Notes: a model not told the origin generated them from the sequence alone. 64,000 nt of DNA from DATAUK01 sp036268295 (GCA_036268295.1 DATAUK010000050.1:1-64000); one strand, 5' to 3'; counted from the stretch's first letter, positions 1 through 9,722 are shown. Translations and numbers: made by a program.

Positions 1-912
1 CGCCTTGGACGTCGGCGCGACCGTGGCGTCCTGGCAGCCACAGGTCATGTACCAGCCGTTGCCGGCGGTGCCCGACCCGCTCGTGAACACCGAGGACTTG
101 ATGCCGTTCCCGCCGACCGTCAGACCCTTGTAGCCGGCCGACTTCAGCGCCTTGGCGAGCAGCGCCGCCTGGGCGTCGTAGCCGCCGTAGAAGAGCGCCT
201 GCGCGCCGGAGGCCTTGATGGTCTGCGCGATCGGGTTGTAGTTCTTCGTGCTCGTACCGTCCAGGCCCTGCTCGGTGACGTTGATGCCCTTGGCCTTGGC
301 CTCCTTGGTGACCGTGTCACCGACGCCCTTGCCGTAGGTCGAGAGGTCCTGCAGCACGAAGAGCTTCTTGATGCCCCTGCGCGCCAGCCAGTCCGAGGCC
401 TGCGAGCCCTCGACGTTGTCGTTCGGCACGATGCGGTGGAACGTCTTGAACTTCTGGAGCTGGAGAGTCGCGTTCGTCGCCGACGGCGTGATCATCGCAA
501 GCCCGGCAGCGCCGTAGCGCGCACCGACCGCCAGCGTTGCACCGGAGAAGCTCGGTCCGATCTCGCCCAGCAGGTTGGTGTCCTGGATCAGCTGGGTCGC
601 GGCGGCCGGCGCCTTCGCCGGGTCGCCCTGGTCGTCCGCCTTCACCAGGTTGACCTTGAAGCCGTTGGTGCCAGCTGCGTTCGCCTGGGCAACCGCGAGT
701 TCAGCGCCGTACTCCTCGTTGATGCCCAGCTGTGCGTTCGCGCCAGAGAGCGGGCCCTGGAACCCGATGTCATAGGTTTTTCCGGCGGCAGCAGACCCGC
801 CGCCGCTTGGCTTGAGGCCGCCGCCCGAGCTTGAGCTGCTCCCACAACCGGCAAGCGCGAAGACGCCCGCGGTCGAGAGGATCATCGTGGCGGTCATTAC
901 GCGAGATCGCAC
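1..912 (-). CDS. Branched-chain-amino-acid-type ABC transporter substrate-binding lipoprotein (3' end outside window)
   Basis: Binding protein of a LivK-like (type I periplasmic fold) uptake ABC transporter, expected to be lipid-anchored outside the membrane. The first 304 codons are visible; the C-terminus lies beyond the left edge. The N-terminus has a short basic/hydrophobic signal and the lipobox LAGC with Cys23, followed by a Ser/Gly linker. The mature part begins YDIGFQGPLSG and continues with NEEYGAELAVAQAN, typical of the family. The start is GTG at 912, five bases after a strong AGGAGG. The ligand cannot be told from sequence. Permease and ATPase genes, if linked, would lie to the left. 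Confidence 0.85.
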   Translation of the reverse strand, partial: MRSRVMTATMILSTAGVFALAGCGSSSSSGGGLKPSGGGSAAAGKTYDIGFQGPLSGANAQLGINEEYGAELAVAQANAAGTNGFKVNLVKADDQGDPAKAPAAATQLIQDTNLLGEIGPSFSGATLAVGARYGAAGLAMITPSATNATLQLQKFKTFHRIVPNDNVEGSQASDWLARRGIKKLFVLQDLSTYGKGVGDTVTKEAKAKGINVTEQGLDGTSTKNYNPIAQTIKASGAQALFYGGYDAQAALLAKALKSAGYKGLTVGGNGIKSSVFTSGSGTAGNGWYMTCGCQDATVAPTSKA

Positions 913-1073
913 TAGTGCCTCCTGTTAAACGTCGTGAGCGTCCGACACGTCCACGTAGATGCGCCGACCATAGCCCCCAAGTGAGGCGTGTGGCCGTCGG
1001 TGCGCAAGTTTGCATCCAAAGAGGCCGAGCGGCGCCGGCCTTAACCTAATCGTTACCGGGCGATCAGCCGGTC

Positions 1074-1691
1074 CTAACCGGGTGAACCTGCGCGATCCCC
1101 TCCCAAAACGGCTCGATCTCCCGCGACAATCGCCTCCGCGACCGCCCGCATCGAGCTCCGGCGATCCATCGAGGTCTTCTGGATCCAGCGAAACGCCGCG
1201 GGCTCGGTCATGTGATGCTCGGACTGCAGCGTCGCCTTTGCCCGGTCGAGCAGCTTGCGGGTCTCGAGCCGCTCGGTGAGGTCGCTGACCTCGCTGACCA
1301 GCGCCAGCAGCTGCTGATGACGGCTGATGGCGACTTCGATCGCCGGCACCAGGTCGCTCTCGTCGAACGGCTTGACCAGATAGGCCATCGCGCCGGCTTC
1401 TGCTGCCCGCTCGACCAGCTCGCGCTGGCTGAAGGCCGTCAGCATGATCACCGGCGCCGTCGCGGTCGCAACGATCTGCTCGGCGGCCGAGATTCCGTCG
1501 AGACCGGGCATCTTGACGTCGAGGATCACCAGATCGGGCCGAAGTGACTCGGTCAGGTCGATCGCCTGCTGGCCGTCGGCCGCCTCCCCGACCACCTGGT
1601 AGCCCGCTTCTTCGAGCATCTCCTTCAGATCCAGCCGAATCAGCGCCTCGTCCTCGGCGATCACCACTCGGCGAGGTACGGGCTCGGTCAC
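1074..1691 (-). CDS. pdtaR: ANTAR-domain response regulator (PdtaR-like transcription antiterminator)
   Basis: Two-component response regulator of 205 aa. An N-terminal receiver domain (VVIAEDEALIRLDL, phospho-acceptor Asp in LVILDVKMPG, conserved Thr in MLTAF and Lys in YLVKPF) is joined to a C-terminal ANTAR RNA-binding domain (about residues 140-195). Mycobacterial PdtaR is phosphorylated by the kinase PdtaS and acts on nascent RNA; the same role is inferred here, although no kinase gene is nearby. The open frame runs on upstream through the tRNA gene, so the GTG at 1691 that begins VTEPVPRRVVIAEDE was chosen. It lacks a good ribosome-binding site, so the start is the uncertain part. Confidence 0.88.
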   Translation of the reverse strand: MTEPVPRRVVIAEDEALIRLDLKEMLEEAGYQVVGEAADGQQAIDLTESLRPDLVILDVKMPGLDGISAAEQIVATATAPVIMLTAFSQRELVERAAEAGAMAYLVKPFDESDLVPAIEVAISRHQQLLALVSEVSDLTERLETRKLLDRAKATLQSEHHMTEPAAFRWIQKTSMDRRSSMRAVAEAIVAGDRAVLGGDRAGSPG

Positions 1692-1741
1692 AACGAGCAG
1701 CGTATCGAGACCGGTCCTTGGCCCTAAGATTGCAGGACCCA

Positions 1742-1824
1742 GCCGGAATGGCGGAATGGCATACGCGGACGCCTCAAAAGCGTCTGTCCGAAAGGGCATG
1801 CGGGTTCGAATCCCGCTTCCGGTA
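1742..1824 (+). tRNA. tRNA-Leu (anticodon CAA)
   Basis: An 83-nt class II tRNA with a GCCGGAA/TTCCGGT acceptor stem (G-U at the first pair), anticodon loop CTCAAAA giving anticodon CAA, a long variable arm and the T-loop GGTTCGAATCC. CCA is not encoded. It diverges from pdtaR, whose start lies 50 bp to the left. Confidence 0.93.
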
Positions 1825-1986
1825 CCGAAACCAGCCGTACCCGACCCCGCGGCATCTTCACCGATGCGCTGGACCTGCTCGTAATCCCGTGGCGGCAGAA
1901 CCGCCTCAACAGCATCTCGGTCGCTCGCCGAGACGCGGTCGCCGCACTCGACGAGTCTGTCGGGCCAAGGCATAGCCGCGAACGGA

Positions 1987-3429
1987 TCAGGCGATCGGAC
2001 GGTCGGTTGGCTGGATCGGCGATGGCAGCTGAGTGTCGCCGAGCAGCCACCGATCGACGGCGGCCGCGCATGACCGACCCTCTGCGATCGCCCAGACGAT
2101 CAGCGACTGGCCGCGACCCATGTCGCCGCAGGCGAACACGCCATCGGCATCGGTCATCCACTCGGCGCTGCGCACCACGTTGCCCCGCTGGTCGAAGGAC
2201 ACCTCAAGATCGGTGAGCAGCGCGCCCCGCTCCGGACCGGTGAAACCCATGGCCAGCAGCACCAGCTGAGCCGGTAGCTCACGCTCCGTACCCTCGATCG
2301 GCTGGAACTTCTCATCGACTTCGGCAAGCACCAGGCCACTGACGGTGCCGTCGGCGTCGCCCGAGAACCGTTGCGTCGACACCGCAAAGACCCGGTCGCC
2401 GCCCTCTTCGTGGGCACTCGAGACGCGATAGATCATCGGGTACGTCGGCCAGGGCATGATCGCATTGCGGGCGGCCGGCGGCCGGGCGAGGATCTCGAGC
2501 TGCGTCACCGACCGCGCTCCTTGACGGTGCGCCGTACCGAGGCAGTCGGCTCCGGTGTCGCCGCCGCCGAGGATGACGACGTCCTTGCCGCGGGCCGAGA
2601 TCGACGTCTCGGCCAGGTCGCCCTGCTGGACCCGGTTGGCAAGCGGCAGGTAGTCCATCGCCGGGTAGATGCCGGCAAGCTCGCGGCCCGGCACGTCGAG
2701 ATCCCGCGGCACCGTCGAGCCGCCGGCGAGCACGATCGCGTCGTGGCGCTTCCGGAGCTGGTCGGCGGTGATGTCGGTGCCGACGTCGACCCCGGTCCGA
2801 AACCTGGTGCCTTCTTCTTCCATCTGCAGCAGCCGCAGTTCGAGATGGCGCTTTTCCATCTTGAACTCGGGGATGCCGTAGCGCAGCAGGCCGCCGATCC
2901 GGTCTGCCCGCTCGTAGACCACGACGGTGTGGCCGGCGCGGGTGAGCTGCTGAGCCGCGGCCAACCCGGCCGGACCGGAGCCGACGACAGCGACGGTCTT
3001 GCCGGACAGCCGCTCGGCGATCTGCGGGGAGATCCAACCCTCGTCCCACGCGCGGTCGACGATCTCGACCTCGACCTGCTTGATCGTCACCGGGTCGGAG
3101 TTGATGCTGAGCACGCACGCGGTCTCGCACGGCGCCGGGCAGAGCCGGCCGGTGAACTCCGGGAAGTTGTTCGTCGCGTGCAGCCGCTCGATCGCCTCGC
3201 GCCAGTCCTCGCGCCAGACCAGGTCGTTCCACTCTGGGATCAAGTTGCCCAGCGGGCAACCCTGATGGCAGAACGGGATGCCGCAGTCCATGCACCGACC
3301 GGCCTGCTGCTGCAGCCGGCCAGCATCGAAGTCGGTGTAGACCTCGCGCCAGTCCTGGATCCGGACGTCGACCGGCCGCCGCGTCGGCGTCTCGCGCGAA
3401 GTGGTCAGGAAGCCCTTCGGGTCAGCCAT
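1987..3429 (-). CDS. gltD: Glutamate synthase (NADPH) small subunit
   Basis: Beta subunit of NADPH-GOGAT, 480 aa. It takes electrons from NADPH through FAD and passes them via Fe-S clusters to GltB for 2-oxoglutarate + glutamine to two glutamates. Visible features are the N-terminal cysteine cluster CMDCGIPFCHQGCP, the FAD dinucleotide motif GSGPAGLAAA, and the NADPH-site GGGDTGADC. The start at ATG 3429 (MADPKGFL) overlaps the end of gltB by 8 bases, so the two subunits are translationally coupled. A longer frame with an upstream GTG exists but lies wholly inside gltB. Confidence 0.96.
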   Translation of the reverse strand: MADPKGFLTTSRETPTRRPVDVRIQDWREVYTDFDAGRLQQQAGRCMDCGIPFCHQGCPLGNLIPEWNDLVWREDWREAIERLHATNNFPEFTGRLCPAPCETACVLSINSDPVTIKQVEVEIVDRAWDEGWISPQIAERLSGKTVAVVGSGPAGLAAAQQLTRAGHTVVVYERADRIGGLLRYGIPEFKMEKRHLELRLLQMEEEGTRFRTGVDVGTDITADQLRKRHDAIVLAGGSTVPRDLDVPGRELAGIYPAMDYLPLANRVQQGDLAETSISARGKDVVILGGGDTGADCLGTAHRQGARSVTQLEILARPPAARNAIMPWPTYPMIYRVSSAHEEGGDRVFAVSTQRFSGDADGTVSGLVLAEVDEKFQPIEGTERELPAQLVLLAMGFTGPERGALLTDLEVSFDQRGNVVRSAEWMTDADGVFACGDMGRGQSLIVWAIAEGRSCAAAVDRWLLGDTQLPSPIQPTDRPIA

Positions 3430-6400
3430 GTGCCGCCGCCATGATTGCCTCGTCGACATCGGCGCCGTCGTCGGCGGCGGCCTTTGCAGCCGCGAGCACC
3501 CGCTTGTAGTCCCTCGGCATCACCTTGCCGAACCGCCTCACTGCTCGCTCCCAGTCAGCGAGTACGCCGGCGGCAACCATCGAGCCGGTCTCGCTGGCAT
3601 GCCGCTCGATGACCTCGCGCAGAAAGACGCGGTCGTCCTGGTCCAGCTCGTCGAGGTCGACCATGTCGCGGTTGACGAGGGTGGGATCAAGGTCGAGGAA
3701 ATAGCCGACGCCGCCCGACATCCCGGCCGCCACGTTGCGCCCGGTCGTGCCGAGCACGACGACCCGGCCACCGGTCATGTACTCACACGCGTGGTCGCCG
3801 ACTCCCTCGACGACAGCAGTGGCGCCGGAGTTGCGTACGCCGAACCGCTCCCCCACGATGCCGCGGATCAACGCCTCACCGCTGGTCGCGCCGTAGAGGA
3901 TCACGTTGCCGGCGATCACGTTGTCCTCCGCCGGGAACGGCGCGCCGGCGTTCGGGCGGACCACGAGCCGGCCGCCGGAAAGGCCCTTGCCCAGATAGTC
4001 GTTCGCGTCGCCGTGCAGCCGCAGCGTGATCCCGCTCGGCACGAACGCGCCGAAGGACTGGCCGGCGGATCCGGTGAACGTCACATCGATCGTGCCGTCC
4101 GGCAGGCCGGCGTCGGCGTACCGCTTGGTCACCTCGTGACCAAGCATGGTGCCGACCGTGCGGTTGACGTTGCGGATCGGCAGGTCGAGCCGGACCGGGC
4201 TGGCGTCGGCGAGGGCGCCCTCACAGAGCTGGATCAAGGTGTTGTCGAGTGCGCTGTCGAGACCGTGGTCCTGCTCGCGGGTGCAGTGCCGATCACCTTC
4301 CACGTCGGGCGCATGGAAGATCGGGCTGAGGTCGAGGCCCTCGGCCTTCCAGTGGTCGATGGCCGCGGTGGTGTCGAGCAGCTCGACGTGCCCGATGGCT
4401 TCTTCGATCGACCGGAAGCCGAGCGCGGCAAGGTGTTCGCGCACCTCTTCGGCGATGAACTCGAAGAACGTCTGCACGAACTCCGGCTTACCGCTGTACC
4501 GCTTGCGCAGCTCCGGGTTCTGGGTAGCGATGCCGACCGGACAGGTGTCAAGGTGACAGACCCGCATCATGATGCAGCCCGAGACCACAAGCGGCGCGGT
4601 GGCGAAGCCGAACTCCTCAGCGCCGAGCAGCGCGGCGATCACGACGTCGCGGCCGGTCTTCATCTGACCGTCGACCTGGACCGTGATCCGGTCACGAAGC
4701 CCGTTGAGCAGCAACGTCTGCTGGGTCTCGGCGAGGCCGAGCTCCCAGGGCGAGCCGGCGTGCTTCAGCGAGGTCAGCGGCGCCGCCCCGGTGCCGCCGT
4801 CGTGGCCACTGATCAGGACGACGTCGGCGTGCGCCTTGGACACCCCGGCGGCGACGGTGCCGACGCCGACCTCGGCTACCAACTTCACGTGAACTCGCGC
4901 GGAAGGGTTGGCGTTCTTCAGGTCGTGGATCAGCTGCTTGAGATCCTCGATCGAGTAGATGTCGTGGTGCGGCGGAGGCGAGATCAGCCCGACGCCCGGC
5001 GTCGAGCCGCGGGTCTTCGCGATCCACGGATAGACCTTGTGCCCGGGTAGCTGACCGCCTTCACCGGGCTTGGCGCCCTGCGCCATCTTGATCTGGAGGT
5101 CATCGGCGTTGGTCAGATAGTCGCTCGTCACGCCGAATCGGCCACTCGCGACCTGCTTGATCGCACTGCGCCGCGACGGATCGTGGAGCCGGTCGGTGTC
5201 CTCGCCACCCTCGCCGGTGTTGGACTTTCCCCCGATCGCGTTCATGGCGACCGCCAGCGTCTCGTGGGCCTCTGCCGAGATCGACCCGTAGGACATCGCA
5301 CCGGTCGCGAACCGCGCCACGATCGCCGGCACCGGCTCGACCTCGTCGATCGGCACCGGCTCGCGAGCACCCTCGGCGAACCGGAACAGTCCGCGCAGCG
5401 TCATCAGCCGGGCCGCCTGGTCGTCGACGAGGGTCGTGTACTCCTTGAAGACGTCGTAGCGCCCGCTGCGGGTCGCGTGCTGGAGCTTGAAAACGGTCTG
5501 CGGATTGAACAGATGGGCTTCGCCCTCGCGCCGCCATTGGTATTCACCGCCCACCCACAGCGTCCGGTGCTTGTGCGGCACCCGCGGGTAGGCGTGGCGA
5601 TGACGAGCAGCCACGTCGTTGGCGATGACGTCGAGACCGACGCCGCCGAGCCGCGACGTCGTGCCGGTGAAGTAGTCGTCAACCACGTCCTGCGCGAGCC
5701 CGAGCGCCTCGAAGATCTGAGCACCGGTGTACGACGCGACCGTCGAGACCCCCATCTTGCTCATGACCTTCAGCACGCCCTTGCCGAGTGCCTTGATGTA
5801 GTGGTGGATCGCCTCCGGCGCGTCGACGCCGGTCACGACGCCGTGGCGGACCAGGTCCTCGACCGATTCCATCGCGAGATAGGGGTTGATCGCCGCGGCG
5901 CCGTAACCGACCAGCAGCGCGACGTGATGGACCTCGCGGACGTCGCCGGCCTCGACGATCAGCCCGACCTTGGTCCGGGTCCGCTCCCGGATCAAATGGT
6001 GATGCACCGCTCCGGTCAACAGCAGCGACGGGATCGGCGCCAGCTCGGTGTCGCTGTCGCGATCGGAGAGCACGATCAGCCGCACTCCCCCGGCGATCGC
6101 CTCGCTCACCTCACGGCGGATCCGTTCCAGCGCATCGCGCAGTGCGTCGCCGCCGCCGTTCACCGGGTAGAGCCCCCTGACCACCCGGGCCGCGAAACCC
6201 GGCAGGTCGCCGTCGTCGTTGACGTGGATGATCTTGGCCAGGTCGTCGTTGTCGATCACCGGGAACGGCAGCGTGATCTGCCGGCACGACGCGGCGACCG
6301 GGTCGAGCAGGTTGCGTTCCGGTCCGATCGACGTCGAGAGCGACGTCACAAGCTCTTCGCGGATCGAGTCCAGTGGCGGGTTCGTGACCTGCGCGAACAG

Positions 6401-7948
6401 CTGGGTAAAGTAGTCGAAGAGCATCCGCGGCCGTTCGGAGAGCATCGCCTGAGGCGTGTCGGTGCCCATCGAGCCGATCGCCTCGGCGCCGGCGCGCGCC
6501 ATCGGCGCGATCAGCAGCCGCAGTTCTTCCTCGGTGTAGCCGAATGCCTGTTGGCGTCGTACGACGGACTCATGGCCGTAGACCACATGCTCGCGCTCGG
6601 GCAGGGTCCGCAGGTCGAGCAGTCCGGCATGCAGCCAGTCCTGGTAGGGGTTCTCCTCGGCCAGCTCGGCCTTGAGCTCGTCGTCATCGACGATCCGGCC
6701 GGCGACGGTGTCGACCAGGAACATCCGGCCGGGCTGCAACCGGCCCTTGCGCACGACCCGCTCCGGCGCGATGTCCAGCACGCCGACCTCGGAGGCCAGG
6801 ATCACGCGGTCTTCGTCGGTCACCCAGTAGCGCGAGGGTCGCAGACCGTTGCGGTCGAGCACCGCTCCGACGATCGTGCCGTCGGTGAAGGTCACGCAGG
6901 CCGGTCCGTCCCACGGCTCCATGACGCAGGAGTGGAACTCATAGAACGCGCGACGCATCGGGTCCATCTCGGCGTTGTTCTCATACGCCTCGGGGATCAT
7001 CATGAGCACCGCGTGCGGCAGCGATCGGCCGCCGAGGTGGAGCAGCTCGAGCACCTCGTCGAAGCTCGCCGAGTCACTCGCATCCGGCGTGGCGATCGGG
7101 AACAACCGCGCGAGGTCGCCGGGAATGACGTCGCTTTCCAGCAGTGCCTCCCGGGCCCGCATCCAGTTGCGGTTGCCCATGACGGTGTTGATCTCGCCGT
7201 TGTGCGCGATGTAGCGGTAGGGATGGGCAAGCGGCCAGGACGGGAACGTGTTGGTCGAGAACCGCGAGTGCACCAGCGCGATCGCCGAAGCGAACCGGTC
7301 GTCGATCAGGTCGGGGAAGAACGCCGGCAGCTGGTCGGTCGTGAGCATGCCCTTGTAGACCGTGGTGCGACACGACAGCGACGGCAGGTAGATGCCGATC
7401 TCCCGTTCGATCCGCTTGCGGGCGCAGAATGCCCGGCGTTCCAGTCCCATCCCGATCTCGCCGCGGGTGGCGCCCAGGAACAGCTGGCGGAACGTCGGCA
7501 TCACCGACAGCGCGGTGGCGCCGAGGCTCGACGAGTCGATCGGCACCTGGCGCCAGCCGAGAACCCGCAGGTCCTCCTCGCGCGCGATCCGCTCGATCGC
7601 GTCGATCGCCTTGTGGCTCTCCTCGGCGTCGTCGGGCAGGAAGACCATGCCGACGGCGTAGGAGCCGAGCTGCGGCAGGTCGAAGTCGACCACCGCGCGC
7701 AGGAACGTGTCGGGCACCTGGACGATCAGGCCCGCGCCGTCGCCGGTGTTGACCTCGGAGCCGGACGCGCCGCGGTGGTCGAGGTTGTGCAGCGCGATTA
7801 GCGCGTCGGCGACGATCGAGTGGCTTCGGCGACCGTGGATGTCAGCAACGAAAGCCACACCGCACGCGTCGTGCTCATGCCGACCGTCGTACAAGCCCTG
7901 GGGTTCCGGGGCTGCGCGGGGGGATGCAGGCATGCCGTCAGGCTCCAT
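3422..7948 (-). CDS. gltB: Glutamate synthase large subunit
   Basis: Alpha subunit of GOGAT, about 1,508 aa, full family length. The class II amidotransferase nucleophile is the Cys of HDACGVAF, exposed after removal of a short propeptide. Further on are the FMN-binding synthase domain, the 3Fe-4S ligands (CIMMRVCHLDTCPVG) and the C-terminal beta-helix domain. ATG 7948 is listed; ATG 7933 (MPASPRAA) is an equal or better start because GGAG lies 9 bases before it. A repeated GTAAC motif about 110 bp upstream may be a nitrogen-regulator site (see findings). gltD follows with an 8-base overlap. Confidence 0.97.
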   Translation of the reverse strand: MEPDGMPASPRAAPEPQGLYDGRHEHDACGVAFVADIHGRRSHSIVADALIALHNLDHRGASGSEVNTGDGAGLIVQVPDTFLRAVVDFDLPQLGSYAVGMVFLPDDAEESHKAIDAIERIAREEDLRVLGWRQVPIDSSSLGATALSVMPTFRQLFLGATRGEIGMGLERRAFCARKRIEREIGIYLPSLSCRTTVYKGMLTTDQLPAFFPDLIDDRFASAIALVHSRFSTNTFPSWPLAHPYRYIAHNGEINTVMGNRNWMRAREALLESDVIPGDLARLFPIATPDASDSASFDEVLELLHLGGRSLPHAVLMMIPEAYENNAEMDPMRRAFYEFHSCVMEPWDGPACVTFTDGTIVGAVLDRNGLRPSRYWVTDEDRVILASEVGVLDIAPERVVRKGRLQPGRMFLVDTVAGRIVDDDELKAELAEENPYQDWLHAGLLDLRTLPEREHVVYGHESVVRRQQAFGYTEEELRLLIAPMARAGAEAIGSMGTDTPQAMLSERPRMLFDYFTQLFAQVTNPPLDSIREELVTSLSTSIGPERNLLDPVAASCRQITLPFPVIDNDDLAKIIHVNDDGDLPGFAARVVRGLYPVNGGGDALRDALERIRREVSEAIAGGVRLIVLSDRDSDTELAPIPSLLLTGAVHHHLIRERTRTKVGLIVEAGDVREVHHVALLVGYGAAAINPYLAMESVEDLVRHGVVTGVDAPEAIHHYIKALGKGVLKVMSKMGVSTVASYTGAQIFEALGLAQDVVDDYFTGTTSRLGGVGLDVIANDVAARHRHAYPRVPHKHRTLWVGGEYQWRREGEAHLFNPQTVFKLQHATRSGRYDVFKEYTTLVDDQAARLMTLRGLFRFAEGAREPVPIDEVEPVPAIVARFATGAMSYGSISAEAHETLAVAMNAIGGKSNTGEGGEDTDRLHDPSRRSAIKQVASGRFGVTSDYLTNADDLQIKMAQGAKPGEGGQLPGHKVYPWIAKTRGSTPGVGLISPPPHHDIYSIEDLKQLIHDLKNANPSARVHVKLVAEVGVGTVAAGVSKAHADVVLISGHDGGTGAAPLTSLKHAGSPWELGLAETQQTLLLNGLRDRITVQVDGQMKTGRDVVIAALLGAEEFGFATAPLVVSGCIMMRVCHLDTCPVGIATQNPELRKRYSGKPEFVQTFFEFIAEEVREHLAALGFRSIEEAIGHVELLDTTAAIDHWKAEGLDLSPIFHAPDVEGDRHCTREQDHGLDSALDNTLIQLCEGALADASPVRLDLPIRNVNRTVGTMLGHEVTKRYADAGLPDGTIDVTFTGSAGQSFGAFVPSGITLRLHGDANDYLGKGLSGGRLVVRPNAGAPFPAEDNVIAGNVILYGATSGEALIRGIVGERFGVRNSGATAVVEGVGDHACEYMTGGRVVVLGTTGRNVAAGMSGGVGYFLDLDPTLVNRDMVDLDELDQDDRVFLREVIERHASETGSMVAAGVLADWERAVRRFGKVMPRDYKRVLAAAKAAADDGADVDEAIMAAAHG

Positions 7949-8052
7949 CTTCCGGTCAGTGTCCTCGCGACCGGTTCGCTGCAGCTCGTGGCTGCTGCGG
8001 CCGGGCTCGCGGTTGGCGCTGGCGCGGGACGACGTTGGCCCTGCACCTGAAG

Positions 8053-8068
8053 GTTACCTCAGTGTTAC
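8053..8068 (-). promoter_or_regulatory. Possible GlnR-type box upstream of gltB
   Basis: Read towards gltB, this is GTAAC, six bases, GTAAC: an 11-bp-phased direct repeat in the only gap before gltB. Actinobacterial GlnR boxes are described as GTnAC-n6-GaAAC. The first half fits and the second differs at one base. No promoter hexamers could be assigned with confidence around it. Confidence 0.35.
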
Positions 8069-8076
8069 GAGGCGCT

Positions 8077-8814
8077 CTACCCAGAAACGCCGCTGCCAAT
8101 CGCGTGTCCAACCCCGAAGACCACCGCCACCGCGACCGCTCCGAGCGCAAGATGGCGCAGCGCGCCGAAGGCCAGCGGGCGGCTGGTGAACCGCTGGACG
8201 GCGCCGCCCATCGCCAGTAGGAGGATCGCGCCGAGCACCAGCGACCAGAGCAGCGTGTGCGCGCCCAGCAGGTAAGGCAGCAGCGGGACGAACGCGCCGA
8301 GGGCAAAGGTGACGAACGACGAGAGCCCGGCGACATACGGCGAAGGCTGCTCGTCTGGATCAACGCCGAGCTCTTCGCGGACGTGGGTTCGCCACGCTTC
8401 GTCCGGGTCTGCGGAGAGCTCGCGTGCGACCTTCGCGGCGAGGTCGCGGGAGATCCCGCGGTGGCGGAACATCGCCGCCAGCTCGGCTTCTTCGGCGTGC
8501 GGAGCCCGCGCGATCTCGGCGCGCTCCTTGGCGATCTCGTTCTGGACCAGCTGGGTCTGCGACTGCACCGAGGTCCACTCGCCAACGGCCATCGAGAACG
8601 ACCCGGCGAGCAATCCGGCGAAACCGCTCAGGATCACATCGTGCGAGGTTGCGGTTGCGGCCGCGACGCCGGCGACGAGCGCGGTGTTGGAGACCACGCC
8701 GTCCATCGCCCCGAAAACCGCCGGTCGCAGCCAGCCGCCGTTCACATCGCGATGGGTGTGGTGGATCTCGGGGCCGGAGGCGTCCGGCGCCGCGACTTCC
8801 GCGGTGTCGGTCAT
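8077..8814 (-). CDS. VIT1/CCC1-family membrane transporter
   Basis: Integral membrane protein of 245 aa in the vacuolar iron transporter (VIT1/CCC1) family, which moves Fe2+/Mn2+ in plants and yeast. The N-terminal GAMDGVVSNTALVAGVAAA is the family signature. A second helix (GLLAGSFSMAVGEWTS) precedes a charged cytoplasmic stretch of about 75 residues, which in VIT proteins carries the metal-binding domain. Three more membrane helices follow. Its ATG overlaps the lgt stop as ATGA. The bacterial substrate is inferred only. Confidence 0.85.
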   Translation of the reverse strand: MTDTAEVAAPDASGPEIHHTHRDVNGGWLRPAVFGAMDGVVSNTALVAGVAAATATSHDVILSGFAGLLAGSFSMAVGEWTSVQSQTQLVQNEIAKERAEIARAPHAEEAELAAMFRHRGISRDLAAKVARELSADPDEAWRTHVREELGVDPDEQPSPYVAGLSSFVTFALGAFVPLLPYLLGAHTLLWSLVLGAILLLAMGGAVQRFTSRPLAFGALRHLALGAVAVAVVFGVGHAIGSGVSG

Positions 8815-9707
8815 GCCGTCAGGGTATGTCCTTCACCGGACTCGATCACGTCGCCGGTTGGCGCGTCGGCATCGGTCGCGGCGAGCGCGTTCGCGTCATC
8901 GCGACGGTCGCCGCGTGGCCGCTGGACGATGAAGTAAGCCAGCGCGCAGATGAACACGATCACGCTGGTCCAGTCATTGAGCCGGAGGCCGAAGAACCGG
9001 TGCGCATCGTCGATCCGGAGCGCCTCGATCCAGCCTCGGCCGACGGTGTAGAGCATGACGTAGAGCGCAAACGCGCGGCCCTTGGCGAAATGCCATCGCC
9101 GATCCGCCCAGATCACTACCAGCGCGACGCCGGCATCCCAGATCGACTCGTAGAGGAAGGTCGGCTGGTAGTACTGGTCATTGAGATCCCCGGCGATCCG
9201 GTTCGCCGGTGAGATCCGCAGCCCCCACGGCAAGCCGGTCGGACGGCCGTAGAGCTCCTGGTTGAACCAGTTGCCCCAACGGCCCGCTGCCTGCGCCAGC
9301 GGCATCGCGGGCGCCAGTGAGTCGGCGACCGCAGCGAAGCTGATGTGGTAACGCTTGCAGGCGATCCAGGCACCGAGTGCGCCGAACAACACGCCGCCCC
9401 AGATGCCAAGCCCGCCATGCCAGATCTCGAGCGCACCGATCGTGCCCGATCGGCCGGGCCCACCCCAGTAGAGCTCCGGGTTGGTCGCGAGGTGATAGGC
9501 CCGGGCGCCGACCAGGCCGAACGGCACCGCCCAGGTCGCGATGTCCGCCATCGCACCTTTGCGCCCGCCCCGCTGCTCCAACCGCCGCTGACCCACCACG
9601 GTGGCGACGACGACGCCCACGATGATGCACAGCGCGTAGGCGCGGATCGGCACCGGACCGAGTTGAATGACGCTGTGCGCAGGACTCGGAATGTGAGCAG
9701 GAAGCAC
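8811..9707 (-). CDS. lgt: Prolipoprotein diacylglyceryl transferase
   Basis: Lgt transfers diacylglycerol from phosphatidylglycerol to the lipobox cysteine of pre-lipoproteins at the membrane. This 298-aa protein has the Lgt signature GRWGNWFNQELYGRPT, the N-terminal YALCIIVGVV helix and about seven membrane segments. It starts with GTG at 9707, preceded by a run of Gs (AGGGTCAGG). It follows trpA on the same strand, a common actinobacterial order. LspA, the next enzyme in lipoprotein maturation, is at 34.4-35.0 kb, and two lipoprotein substrates are also in this window. Confidence 0.96.
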   Translation of the reverse strand: MLPAHIPSPAHSVIQLGPVPIRAYALCIIVGVVVATVVGQRRLEQRGGRKGAMADIATWAVPFGLVGARAYHLATNPELYWGGPGRSGTIGALEIWHGGLGIWGGVLFGALGAWIACKRYHISFAAVADSLAPAMPLAQAAGRWGNWFNQELYGRPTGLPWGLRISPANRIAGDLNDQYYQPTFLYESIWDAGVALVVIWADRRWHFAKGRAFALYVMLYTVGRGWIEALRIDDAHRFFGLRLNDWTSVIVFICALAYFIVQRPRGDRRDDANALAATDADAPTGDVIESGEGHTLTA

Positions 9708-9722
9708 AACCTGACCCTACGG

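Noticed and set aside
5183..7801. An 872-codon open frame antisense to gltB
   Set aside because: It lies wholly opposite gltB, is Arg/Asp/His-rich and shows no protein family features; long antisense frames are normal at this GC content.
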